In this document: in pieces, positions 12,521 through 26,458 of the stretch | Layout: each line of letters begins with the position of its first letter | How positions within the stretch are numbered: the stretch's first letter is position 1 | Origin: Warburgia ugandensis | Lineage: Eukaryota > Streptophyta > Magnoliopsida > Canellales > Canellaceae | Direction of reading: 5' to 3' | Assembly (NCBI GenBank): GCA_035236585.1 | Contig: CP141139.1 | Coordinates: 17,872,990 to 17,936,989, forward strand | DNA length: 64,000 nt | Notes under the pieces: generated by a model | The model's database searches: none | Told to the model about the DNA's origin: nothing | Seen by the model: only the letters and a program-made list of their open reading frames with translations | Made by a program: the position numbers and the translations under genes

Positions 12521-13793
12521 CCGCCAAACACCCTATAAATTAATAAATATTAATTTATGAAGTATTTTCACTTAAAATTGATTTTTGGGAGCTAGAGGAG
12601 TCCAAATCACGATCCGAAAGATGCGTTGTGACCGTATTGACAACGCGGACCTAGTTTTAACTTAAAAATTTAGAAATGACCACTTTTTATTTAGAAAAAT
12701 TTTAAAATAGTGGTGTGACATGTACAGGTGCACTTGAATATACCAATTAAAGGGAGTTATTAGCAAGCTAGTGGTCTCACACTGAGGTAGGTGACGACAA
12801 CTAATGTTTTTCCTTAATTTTAAACCATGTTTAAACATAGCATCATGTGTGATTGTGTTTTAAATTGCGATTTTTATTTACCATGGATTTCATGCGACAT
12901 TGCGTACAGGATGGTTATTCCAAATTGAATTCTTTTATTGAATAAACTTATTTAAAATGATGGTACAAGCATGATGTTAATTAGTTATGCTTAATTAGAG
13001 ATTTATTTCTTATTATATATATAGAAAATGCATGGATTTACATGGAAATGAGTATAGAGGCTTAGTAGCTAGTCCTTTTATAGGCTAACCCCAGGATGAG
13101 GGGCATGTCTTGGGGATTTCAAGCTATAAGTGCTCTTGAGTTTTAGCATATACATATGATTTCCGTGTTTTATATTTGATGACGGGTGCTCTCGCCGTGG
13201 GCGTCATGCTAGGAGGGATAGTAGGCCACCCACCTTCCGAGATTATGATGTGATGAGTTTGTGATATGATAGACACCTGCCCATAGATGGCATTCGGTAG
13301 GGGTTTGGTAACATGGATAGTCCACACTACCGGTCTGAGCCTTTCCATGGGGACAGACGCTAAGTCTCCCGTTATGGTGTCGACGGAGAGCGGCGGTGGT
13401 TGATACCCATGGAGGGTTGCCACTGCAGCATGATGGCCCATATTCTTGTTATGTGTGCATGCATGATGAGCATGGTTATGGATGGTATGCCTGGGTGTGA
13501 CGATACTTAGAGGTTGACTATGTGTACTCCTGATCAGGGATGTTAGTGCGATGTGGTGGGACCCATTACCTTAGGGTGCCCTTATTCTGGATGTATGCTC
13601 CATTTTATTGATTCATGTCATGTTTTAACTCTGTGAATTTCATGTTTTAGCATATGGAATAAATTGGCATTTATTGAACATGGCATTATGATATCACTAT
13701 CTTCATAAATGTTAGATTTTTCATCAGTATTGTTCATTATTTCTTGCATTTATTACATTAATTGTCTATGTACCTACACAAGCGATAGCTTGC

Positions 13794-13823
13794 TAAGGCA
13801 TTGCTTTGTTTTGCAATGCCTTA
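13794..13823 (+). other. Stem-loop in chromovirus 5' LTR
   Basis: Perfect 11-bp arms TAAGGCATTGC / GCAATGCCTTA around an 8-base T-rich loop, directly after ATAGCTTGC. The giant LTRs carry an unrelated stem at the same anchor (see 2757-2794). Confidence 0.8.
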
Positions 13824-14307
13824 GATCTCGAGCGCGATAACAGGAAAGGCAAGGCTGTTGAGAAGCCGTGAGAGCTGCTGAAGACCATTTTTCTATAGTG
13901 TTAGACAGTGATGTAAGTCATTAAACAGGATTATCATTTGGATTTTATTGTGGACTGCATATTTTATATTGGGATGTGATTTAGATCTTTGGACATATGT
14001 TGGACATTTATATGGGATGTTATGATGGATAGACCCTGGGCCATATTATTATTGTCTTTTGGATGTTTATTTGATTTAAAATAAAGGCGCCTATTTATTT
14101 GACGTTGATTTATACGCGGATCATTTATTTGTGTTTAAATTACATGTACGCCATTTTGAGAAAGGAAAATTAACACCCGGAGTTTTAAGATAGGTTTAGT
14201 AAAATGTTAAATAAATCTTTTCTCATGGGATCCCAAATGCTCTTATTTAAATTGCCATTATAAAAAAAAATAAAAAATAGTCTTAAAAATCCGGGGTGTT
14301 ACAAAGT

Positions 14308-14319
14308 TGGTATTAGAGC
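14308..14319 (+). other. Primer-binding site (initiator Met tRNA type)
   Basis: TGGTATTAGAGC lies four bases after the 5' LTR and differs by one base from the usual plant TGGTATCAGAGC. Confidence 0.85.
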
Positions 14320-14444
14320 CTAGTCTAGTCCATCATAATCCTCGTGAATGTCCATTTATATGTGAATAACAGTCCATAATAGTTGTAGAGAGAGAAACTA
14401 TGAGAGAGGAACTTACACTTAGTGACATGTAAAAATTTTGATAG

Positions 14445-14872
14445 ATGGCTCCTCGGAGAAGGACAAGGTCTACCCCTGCTACACCCGTGGCTCCACCTGC
14501 TGAGTCGTATGATCAAGGGGATCGAGATGCTGAGTTATTGAATCGTTTAATGTCAGGACTCGTACCACTTATACAGCAGCAGGTTAGGACAGCTGTTGAC
14601 GCAGCTAACCCTAGCCCTATTCCACCACCTAAAGTGGCACCCATGGTTTCGTCAGTTCAGTCCTCACAACCAGTACAAGAAACATCAGTACCTAGAGCTA
14701 CAGAGGGCGATGCTACGAGTGACTCTAGTAAGACGGACAAATTACTAGAGAGGTTTCAAAAGATGGTAAAACCCTTTTATGGCGATGGTAACACGGAGGA
14801 GGCCGAGCGATGGTTATTTGAGGCGGAGAGGACATTCTTAGATAAAGATCAACCTAAAAATATCAGAGAGTA
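14445..14872 (+). pseudogene. Chromovirus gag remnant
   Basis: Fossil. It starts MAPRRRTRS with a Pro/Ala-rich N-terminus (APPAESYDQGD), followed by the typical gag stretch around FQKMVKPFYGDGNTEEAERWLFEAER. This matches the N-terminal gag of Tekay/Del-type chromoviruses. The gag is incomplete. Confidence 0.85.
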
Positions 14873-14900
14873 ACCCCTAGAAACCAACAAACCATATAGG

Positions 14901-17561
14901 ATGGCTCCAGCAGAGTTGAGAGAACTTCAGGTACAATTGCAAGAGTTATTGGATAAGGGCTTTATCAGGCCGAGTGGATCACCATGGGGAGCACCAGTCC
15001 TGTTCGTGAAGAAAAAGGATGGATCACTGAGACTATGCATTGACTATCGGTTGTTGAATGGTGTTACTATAAAGAACCGATACCCTTTGCCACGCATAGA
15101 TGATTTATTTGATCAGCTCCAATCGGCACAAGTGTTCTCCAAGATTGATTTGAGGTCAGGGTATCATCAGCTGAGGGTTAGAGAAGAGGATATCTCGAAG
15201 ACTGCCTTTAGGAGTCGTTATGGTCATTATGAGTTCCTAGTGATGCCGTTTGGATTGACGAACGCACCTGCAGTGTTCATGGACCTAATGAACCGTGTCT
15301 TTCGAGCTTATTTGGATAAGTTCGTGATTGTATTTGTGGATGACATCTTGATTTATTCGCCTAGTCATGAGACACATAGAGAGCATCTCCACACGGTATT
15401 AGACACACTTCGTCGACATCAGTTGTATGCCAAGTTCAGTAAGTGTGATTTTTGGCTAGACCAGGTGCATTTCTTAGGCCACGTCATATCTAAAGATGGA
15501 GTGGCCGTGGATTCAACAAAGGTAGAGGCAGTACTACACTGGGAGAGGCCCAAGACAGTGACTGAGATACGCAGTTTTCTCGGTTTGGCGGGGTATTATC
15601 GTCGCTTCATAGAGGGATTATCTAAGATCGCATTACCATTGACCACCCTGACTAGGAAAGACACTCAATTTGTATGGACCGAGGCTTGTGAGGAGAGCTT
15701 CCAAGAGCTCAAGAGGAGACTTACTACTGCTCCGGTATTGACCTTACCATCTAGCGCAGGCGGTTATGTAGTTTATTGCGACGCCTCCGATAAGGGATTA
15801 GGAGCAGTGTTGATGCAACATGGGAAGGTAATTGCCTATGCGTCTAGACAGCTGAAGACACATGAGGTAAATTACCCAACACATGACCTGGAATTAGCAG
15901 CCGTGGTATTTGCGTTGAAGTCCTGGAGACATTATCTTTATGGTGAGAGATTTGAGGTATTCACTGATCATAAGAGCCTCAAGTACTTCTTTACTCAGAG
16001 TGAATTGAATATGAGGCAGCGCAGATGGATGGAGTATCTCAAGGACTTCGACTTCACCATACAGTACCATCCTGGGAAGGCTAACGTCGTTGCAGATGCC
16101 CTGAGCAGGAAGGCGGGTGTGATGATTGCCAATTTGACGACTCTGTCTAAGTTCTTTGACAGGATCTTAGAGGCACAGGGCAAAGACAAGGAAACACAGG
16201 ATCTGACAGATAAGACAGATTTTTCGAGGGGACCAGATGGAGGAGTTAGATTTAAGGGGAGGTTGGTAGTACCAGCAGATGACGAATTGAAGCGCGAGTT
16301 ACTTCAAGAAGCACACCAATCCCCTTATACAATTCATCCTGGGGGTACGAAGATGTATCAAGATCTCAAGAGGCATTTCTGGTGGAATGGTATGAAAAAG
16401 GATGTTGGAGAGTGCGTAGCACGATGTTTGACCCGTCGGCGGGTCAAGGCCGAGCATCGGCGTCCATCGGACTACTTCGGACACCGGACCTTCCCGGAGT
16501 GGAAGTGGGACCATATTACCATGGACTTCGTTCTAGGTCTTCCGAGGACCGCTAGCGGCCACGACATGATATGGGTTGTTGTGGACGGAGTTGACCAAGT
16601 CTGCTCATTTCCTTCCTATCAGACAAAATCAGACCGTGGATAGCTTAGCGAAATTATATGTTAAGGAGATCGTCAGTCTACATGGCGTTCCCTTGACAAT
16701 TATATCGGATCGAGATACGCGATTTACCTCAAAATACTGGAAGAGCGTGCAAGAGGCATTAGGGTCGAGACTGAAATTTAGCACAAAGATTCCATCCTCG
16801 AGACGTACGGACAGAGCGAGAGGACCATCCAGACTATTGAGGATATGCTACGAGCCTGTGTTATGGATTGGAAGGGTAGCTGGGAAGATCATTTACCTTT
16901 GGTGGAATTTGCTTATAATAATAGTCATCACGCTAGTATTGGGATGGCTCCATATGAGGCACTTTATGGCAGACCTTGTCGGTCACCTTTATGTTGGAGT
17001 GACGTAGGAGAAAGACGCGTGGTGAAATCTGAGTTAGTGGAAGAATGTGCAGAGAAAGTTCAACTCATTCGGAAGAGGTTACTGACAGCTCACAGTCGAC
17101 AGAAAAGTTATGCAGACAAGAGGCGAAAGGACTTAGAGTTCTTTGAGGGCGAGCATGTATTCTTGAAAGTTTCTCCTATGAAAGGGGTGTTGAGGTTTGG
17201 AAATAAAGGAAAGCTTAGTCCCAGGTATATTGGACCTTTCGAGATCTTACGACGAGTTGGGTCAGTGGCATACCAGCTAGCCTTACCACCACAGCTAGCA
17301 AATGTGCATGACGTCTTTCACGTGTCTATGCTGAGGAAATACGTGCCAGATCCCTCACATGTATTGGAGCAGATCCCAGGAGAGCTACAGGCTGACATGA
17401 CATTTGAGGAGAGACCAGTGCACGTCTTAGATACAAGAGTCAAGGAGTTAAGGAATAAGACCATTGCCTTGGTCAAAGTCCTTTGGCAGCATCATTCACT
17501 ACAGGAGGCTACAGGAGGCGAGGAGGAGATGCGAAAGATCCATCCAGAGTTATTTACATAG
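14901..17561 (+). pseudogene. Chromovirus pol remnant: RT, RNase H, integrase, chromodomain-like tail
   Basis: Fossil pol region. RT (about 14930-15480) shows [34 protein letters not shown] and the catalytic FVDDILIYS. RNase H (about 15760-16100) shows [13 protein letters not shown] and [10 protein letters not shown], ending with VVADALSRK. Integrase core parts follow ([18 protein letters not shown], then [14 protein letters not shown]). The distal part has [13 protein letters not shown] and the chromodomain-like tail near VKVLWQHHS. The tail places it in the chromovirus clade, Tekay/Del type. It is broken, with a few breaks. Confidence 0.92.
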
Positions 17562-18551
17562 AGGTATGTAGCTAAATTTCGAGGACGAAATTTTTATAAG
17601 GAGGGAAGAATGTAATATCCTTAATTTTTAAGATAAAATAGGAAATTATTAAATAAATTAAAATAAAAATTTATGGATGAAATTTTTTCTTAAAAACATA
17701 ATAATTTGAAAGTGCTCATCGATACGAGTCCAACGCCACCAAGAACGCGAAAAACGGAGCTCAAACGAGGGAGTTATGAGCGGTCGAAGTTGTAAGGGCA
17801 ATTTTGTCATTTGACAGAAACGTATAACACAGGGGCCCAAATTGATAATGGCACCCCCATCTTCCACACGCCTGCACCCAGATCCGGAAAAATCGCCGGA
17901 GAAGCCATGGAAAGAGGCGTGAATGGAAGAGGTTCTCTTCCCCTAGGACTCTAATCCTATATCTACCCTCCCCAGGTTGCCAAAACGCTCCACTTTGAGC
18001 GTTTTCTCTGAGTGTTTACGCAAAACCCTAGCCCTGCAAAACTTGGATTTTCCGGCGAGTGGAACCCCGGAAACACGAGCAACACCAGTCAGGAGCAAGG
18101 TAAGCCTCAAATCCATGTTTTTCTGTATTTATTAATTAGAAAATTAATTAGAAAACCATTTAAAAATTAGAAAAAAAATCGGATTTTTTGGGGGCTTTGT
18201 GCACGCTACTGTTAGAGCTTGATTTCATAGACCAAACGTTGTCCGTTTGGAAATCGCACTGTCCAACTAGTGCACAAGAGACCCAAGAGCAAACCCTTTA
18301 AATTTGGGAGTGATCCAACGGTGGATTTCTCCAGAAAATCCAAAAACCAGTACCTAGGGATGTTTTTAGGAACTTGGGAAAAACCGTTTAAAAAACATGG
18401 TTTTTGGAGAAATCAATGCAAAAGGATGATAGAAATGGAAACTAGACAAAATTTGGAACAAAATGGTTCAAAAACCAAGTGATTTGGACACCTGTAGGGT
18501 CACCGGTGATGACCGGAAGCCGGTCGTCTTCTCAGGCGCCGGTTTCCGCAT

Positions 18552-18710
18552 CGCCGGTGTAAACCGGTGTAAACCGGCTGCCGTGTAACCCAGTGTACAC
18601 TGGGTGTCGGTGTAACCCGGTGTAAATCGGGCCGCCAGTGTAACCCAGTGTACACTGGTCGCCGGTGTAACCCGGTGTAAAGCAAGGCCGCTGGTGTAAA
18701 CCAGTGCACC
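18552..18710 (+). repeat. GC-rich minisatellite in chromovirus 3' LTR
   Basis: Partner of 12362-12520, differing by a few bases and short length changes. Confidence 0.85.
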
Positions 18711-19985
18711 CGCCAAACACCCTATAAATTAATAAATATTAATTTATGAAGTATTTTCACTTAAAATTGATTTTTGGGAGCTAGAGGAGTCCAAATCACG
18801 ATCCGAAAGATGCGTTGTGACCGTATTGACGACGCGGACCTAGTTTTAACTTAAAAATTTAGAAATGACCACTTTTTATTTAGAAAAATTTTAAAATAGT
18901 GGTGTGACATGTACAGGTGCACTTGAATATACCAATTAAAGGGAGTTATTAGCAAGCTAGTGGTCTCACACTGAGGTAGGTGACGACAACTAATGTTTTT
19001 CCTTGATTTTAAACTATGTTTAAACATAGCATCATGTGTGATTGTGTTTTAAATTGCGATTTTTATTTACCATGGATTTCATGCGACATTGCGTACAGGA
19101 TGGTTATTCCAAATTGAATTCTTTTATTGAATAAACTTATTTAAAATGATGGTACAAGCATGATGTTAATTAGTTATGCTTAATTAGAGATTTATTTCTT
19201 ATTATATATATAGAAAATGCATGGATTTACATGGAAATGAGTATAGAGGCTTAGTAGCTAGTCCTTTTATAGGCTAACCCCAGGATGAGGGGCATGTCTT
19301 GGGGATTTCAAGCTATAAGTGCTCTTGAGTTTTAGCATATACATATGATTTCCGTGTTTTATATTTGATGACGGGTGCTCTCGCCCGGTGGGCGTCATGC
19401 TAGGAGGGATAGGGCCGGCCACCCACCTTCCGAGATTATGATGTGATGAGTTTGTGATATGATAGACACCTGCCCATAGATGGCATTCGGTAGGGGTTTG
19501 GTAACATGGATAGTCCACACTACCTGGTCGAGCCTTTCCATGGGGACGGACGCTAAGTCTCCGTTATGGTGTCGACGGAGAGCGGCGGTGGTTGATACCC
19601 ATGGAGGGTTGCCACCGCGGCATGATGGCCCATATTCTTGTTATGTGTGCATGCATGATGAGCATGGTTATGGATGGTATGCACAGGTGTGACGACACTT
19701 AGAGGTTGACTATGTGTACTCCTGATCAGGGATGTTAGTGCGATGTGGTGGGACCCATTACCTTAGGGTGCCCTTATTCTGGATGTATGCTCCATTTTAT
19801 TGATTCATGTCATGTTTTAACTCCGTGAATTTCATGTTTTAGCATATGGAATAAATTGGCATTTATTGAACATGGCATTATGTTATCACTATCTTCATAA
19901 ATGTTAGATTTTTCATCAGTATTGTTCATTATTTCTTGCATTTATTACATTAATTGTCTATGTACCTACACAAGCGATAGCTTGC

Positions 19986-20015
19986 TAAGGCATTGCTTTG
20001 TTTTGCAATGCCTTA
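19986..20015 (+). other. Stem-loop in chromovirus 3' LTR
   Basis: Identical partner of the hairpin at 13794-13823. Confidence 0.8.
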
Positions 20016-22045
20016 GATCTCGAGCGCGATAACAGGAAAGGCAAGGCTGTTGAGAAGCCGTGAGAGCCGTCAAGACCATTTTTCTATAGTGTTAGACAGT
20101 GATGTGAGTCATTAAACAGGATTATCATTTGGATTTTATTGTGGACTGCATATTTTATATTGGGATGTGATTTAGATCTTTGGACATATGTTGGACATTT
20201 ATATGGGATGTTATGATGGATAGACCCTGGGCCATATTATTATTGTCTTTTGGATGTTTATTTGATTTAAAATAAAGGCGCCTATTTATTTGACGTTGAT
20301 TTATACGCGGATCATTTATTTGTGTTTAAATTACATGTACGCCATTTTGAGAAAGGAAAATTAACACCCGGAGTTTTAAGATAGGTTTAGTAAAATGTTA
20401 AATAAATCTTTTCTCATGGGATCCCAAATGCTCTTATTTAAATTGCCATTATAAAAAAAAAATAAAAAATTGTCTTAAAAATCCGGGGTGTTACACATAG
20501 GCTTAGGACAGGGTACCAAAGAAAGGGTATAAGGGTATTCAAAGTTTCTTCAAAATAAGTAGAGGTCTTCTACTAAAGTTGACAATTCTTCTTTCCTTTT
20601 CTGAAGTGAAAATTTCTTTTTCTACTTTTCTTTGTTTGCATTCTTCAAACTTCTTTCTTTCTTTTTTTTTCTCTCTCTTTTTTTAGACTCTTTTCTTTAT
20701 ATTTTAGTACTTTTGACTCACTTTGAAGAATATTTCTTTTCTTCACATCCACTTTTCTACTTTCATTACAACTAAAAGATATTCTTTCATTCTTCTCTAA
20801 CTTATTTTTCAAAGAAAATAGGTAATGGATAATTTATACTAGGTTAATATGGGTAAAGAGGTAATTTGGATGACAAAAGAAAAGGCTTATATTGAAAGGC
20901 TCAAGTTGGTTGACTAGTGCTTATTCAGGTAATTATCCAAATTTAAAAGTTTGGGATCAATTTCCTTTAAGCATGTTGAAGAAAATTAAGAATATTTATA
21001 ACCTCTTAAAAGAATGAATGACTTTAAAATAGGTCTCCACTAAATTTCTTTAGACTTTCTAAGTTATAGCCACTTATCAATCTAGACTATCTATATGCAA
21101 TTGCGTGTACAGATGTGATCTGAGACTTTGCTTTCATGGAATACTTTAGAAAATGAGTAAAATGCTGAATTAATCATATTCAATTCTATTAATAAGCTAA
21201 AGTTATCTAGATTATACTTCAAAAAATCCAATTCTCATCATAGTATAGGAAATGACCTAAAAATTTTCATTTTTTTCAAATTTTTTTTTGAAAAATCAAG
21301 GAAAGCACCTAAAAATTGAAAAAAACTAGAATTTGCTAGAATTCTACACCCCCAACCTAACAGAAACATTGTCTTCAATGTTTTAAAAAGGAGGACCTTT
21401 AATGAATATGGGCAATGCATAAAACAACAAAAATGAAAAACTATGGGTTACCTCCTAGTGAGCGCTAAGTTTAACGTCTTCAAGCAGACATATCCTCATT
21501 TTTCTTTGAGTTTTCCTGATTCTAATAATGAAATGGCAAGATTTCTCACGCCACTTCAAAATCTCACAATATTCGATATATTTCATCCACCCTGAAATTT
21601 TTAGTGATGGTAGAATTATAACATAGTAGACTACCATAAATCTAAATTGATTGAGATCACTTTGATGATCTCCTATCTTCAAAATTTCACGGTAATCAAT
21701 ATAACTCCACCTTGTAAATTTAGGTGGTGGAATCTCTATAACAATTAGAACTACTGTTAATTTGAATTATGTTGGACCATATGGATGTGGATGGTCCTTC
21801 TTTTCCCTTACATTTTCCTGAAATTGAGGTATAAGCTGACTATGCCCTTCCTTAAAAGATTGTTCTTGTATATATAGAGGAGGGAGCACAGTTTTGCTTA
21901 CATCCTGATTATCTTCTTGTGTGTACCTTAGAGTCGGTTGAAGTATGGATAGTGTATCAATGGACTGTTTTTCCTCATGTTCAATTAGCACATGTAATAC
22001 TTCAGGTGGGCCTAATTTCTCATCTAATGGTTGTTCGAATAAGGT

Positions 22046-22819
22046 CTATAGGTCCCAATCAGGTACGTCTTCAACATTACAATGCTCAATTTGAATTTTA
22101 GGCTCTATAAGGGGTTTTACTTTATCTTGCCATTGAGGATTTTTCATTAGTGGCACAATCTCCAACAATTCCTTTACCTCTTCAAAGGATGTTCCTTCAT
22201 CAATTTTGTAAAAATAGACAGGGCACGAATTGAGTGGTTCTGTGTTGGAGGTTTTTATGAATTCATCATCTTCCTCAATGGATGTCTCTTCATCAGAATC
22301 ATAACAATGACTCAAATTTGCCTCGAGTATATCTGTTTTGGAGATTTCTGTGGATGGTAGGGGACTTTGTATTTCAAAATGATCACATGAATTCTCTATC
22401 CTATCATCATTAATAGATGGTTCATCCTTATTCTCATTTGGTACAAATCCTCCAAATCTTTCCATAAATTGACCCATCACTTCACAAAGTTGTTCAATCG
22501 ATTCTGCTAATACCATAAGGCTCTCGTCGAATGTGTCTTCCTCCTGTGATGAAGGCATTGACTCAAAAGGCATATACTGTTGTGTCATTGGAGTACTGAG
22601 AAAGGAGTGATCAGGTTGGACCCATAATTGTTGCCCCTGATTTTCGTGATAATCATGGTAGGGTTGATTAGGGTACGACCATGCTGGTTCTTCTTGAGAT
22701 GGTTGATAATCTTGAGACCATGATTGTTCTTGATGCCTAGCCCATCCACTACAATCTTGGTAATTTGTCTCGGGATAGTAATTATTACTAAGTTCAGTGA
22801 ATGCATGAGGTGCATTCAT
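22046..22819 (-). pseudogene. Acidic gag-like ORF of the Tat/Athila-like element
   Basis: Fossil element ORF of 257 codons between the PBS and the inserted chromovirus. The first third is rich in Gln, Tyr, Pro and Trp (PETNYQDCSGWARHQEQSW). A middle segment, DTFDESLMVLAESIEQLCEVMGQ, resembles the short helical stretch near the end of plant Athila/Tat gag proteins. The last half is very acidic. No zinc knuckle or catalytic motif is seen. It could be the remaining gag part of a non-autonomous element; the assignment is by position and composition. Confidence 0.45.
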
Positions 22820-23039
22820 TAGCTCCTGTTAATAATCATTATATGTAGAGCCATATTGCCAAGTAGAATTGAGATATTGTGGTTCAGGATAAGCATAGTA
22901 ATTGTTGTACTGAGGTTGTGAATATGACTCAGTATCTTGCCTTTAGGCAAATAACCTATCTCTTATACGAGTCATCATTTATGTATCCCATTCTTGATAA
23001 GCCATTATAATCAATCTTTCTTTTTTTTTGTTGAAAGAC

Positions 23040-23560
23040 TATCCTAAATGATGCAACCTAAATGCCTAGAATGATGCACAATCAAGGACACAATCAAACA
23101 ATCCCCTAAGGCTAACAAGCATAGATATTTTGATTTTCTTGATTTTTCTGTGGGGACAATGCTTTTAATTAGCCTGATCTAACGCTCCTACTCTCTTTAG
23201 GAGTTGACTACTGCTTACCAGTTAGGTTCTAACCAAAGCGGTTAATACAACCCTCGTGTAAGGAGGCATTGAGATCTCAACAAATGTCAACAGGAGGTGG
23301 GGGAAGAGCGAGGCTCTATTAGACAACCCCCAATAACCATAGTGATCAAAAGTCACTGGAGTGACAGTAAATCGTGTCCTATTAAGAGGGTCCTATGAGC
23401 GTGTGATGACCCTATAGGTCTCTTCTAATTGATTTTAATTTAATGTGAATGGTGGGATTGCGCGCTTAAGGTGATTATCCTAGGTGGGCCAAGGAGTGGT
23501 GATGAAATCTACCCTTGATCTTGTGGGGTCGGGTGCCTTTACTAATTAATTTTCACACAC
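23040..23560 (-). other. Leader module shared with giant LTRs
   Basis: Untranslated leader of the Tat/Athila-like element. Blocks such as AATAGAGCC, GCTCTTCCC, ATGCCTCCTTACA, TTAACC and CTTGGCCCA occur in the same order and sense in the giant LTRs at 1090-1440 (plus) and 30780-31150 (minus). Confidence 0.7.
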
Positions 23561-24118
23561 CATGGCAATTCGATTAACATATAATACACCTTAAAGCGTT
23601 AAACCTGTCCTAAAATGCAATTAAAAATAAAAAACTAATACAGAATCCTAAAATGCAATAATTATAATAGATGCTTTCTATATGCAATTAACTACCAAAC
23701 AATGAAATTTATTCTAAATGCAAACCCTATTCTAGAAATTAAATGAGTGAGAAGACTTACAGTGAGGTTTCTGATGAAGATTAAGTGTAGGTCACCTTAT
23801 CCCACACTTGCCCTGTATTATTACAAGCCTTTAAAAATTGAAATTAAAAATGCAAATTATAAAGGGGCCTCACTATAAGATGCACTCAAAAATAAAAAAC
23901 TCCTAATCTAGGAAAGCAAGAAAAATCTATCTAATTAATGATGCTCCACTTGCCATTTCCTAAAAAAGAAAGACAACAATTAGTACCAAATTCAGGAAAT
24001 AAAGGGGTTATGCGGTAAAAAAATTTAAAGATGCACCTAAGAATGCCTAAAATGCAATTCCTAATTTTTTTTTTTTTGTGGATTTTTAATTAAATTTTAT
24101 AAAAACTCCATTGCAAGT

Positions 24119-24139
24119 CCTCGGCAACGCCGCCAAAAA
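24119..24139 (-). other. Primer-binding-site region of Tat/Athila-like element
   Basis: The minus strand reads TTTTTGGCGGCGTTGCCGAGG two bases after the LTR end. This resembles the TGGCGCCGTTGCCGGGGA motif typical of Athila/Tat elements and sets the element's orientation as minus. Confidence 0.8.
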
Positions 24140-24141
24140 CT

Positions 24142-26082
<1,941 letters not shown>

Positions 26083-26350
26083 TGTATGGTTCAGATGATT
26101 TTAATTGAGTCTTTTCTTTTGAAGATCAACCAAAAGACGCACGAATGGCTAAGAGCAAAATTTAAATGGTACAGATCATTCTAAAGAGGATTGGATGGGC
26201 TAGATCACTCATAAAGAAAGATGGTATAGTTTCCTAGAAGACAAGGGAGCCTAATTTGGAATCATGGAAAAAAGGAAAACAACATGGAGAAAGCAACTTT
26301 AAAGTTTGGAGGAGTTTTAAAAAGGGGTTACCCAAATTAGCATTCTCTTT

Positions 26351-26458
<108 letters not shown>

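Larger units (their letters stand above)
11432..14303 (+). repeat. 5' LTR of chromovirus
   Basis: LTR of 2872 bp from TGTAATATCC to GGGGTGTTACA. It contains a GC-rich minisatellite (12362-12520) and a stem-loop (13794-13823). Confidence 0.95.
11432..20495 (+). mobile_element. Tekay/Del-like chromovirus (Ty3/gypsy), plus strand
   Basis: Fossil LTR retrotransposon of 9064 bp with LTRs 11432-14303 and 17611-20495, TSDs CATAG (11427-11431, 20496-20500), PBS TGGTATTAGAGC (14308-14319, initiator-Met type) and purine tract AAGGAGGGAAGAA before the 3' LTR. Coding parts are gag, RT, RNase H, integrase and a chromodomain-like tail. The internal region (3.3 kb) is shorter than usual for the family, so parts are missing, and a few breaks are present. 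The LTRs differ by roughly 1-2% by eye, which makes this the youngest datable insertion here, plausibly around a million years old (inference). Confidence 0.94.
17611..20495 (+). repeat. 3' LTR of chromovirus
   Basis: LTR of 2885 bp, nearly identical to 11432-14303 with scattered substitutions and small length differences. It is followed directly by TSD CATAG. Confidence 0.95.

Noticed and set aside
12277-12531. Tyr-Thr-Gly-Leu-His repeat protein (also 18468-18720)
   Set aside because: Shadow of the GC-rich minisatellite in the chromovirus LTRs; three frames are open for the same reason.
19267-19692. Open frames in the chromovirus LTRs (also 13124-13441)
   Set aside because: Not conserved between the two LTR copies on account of small length differences; LTR sequence only.
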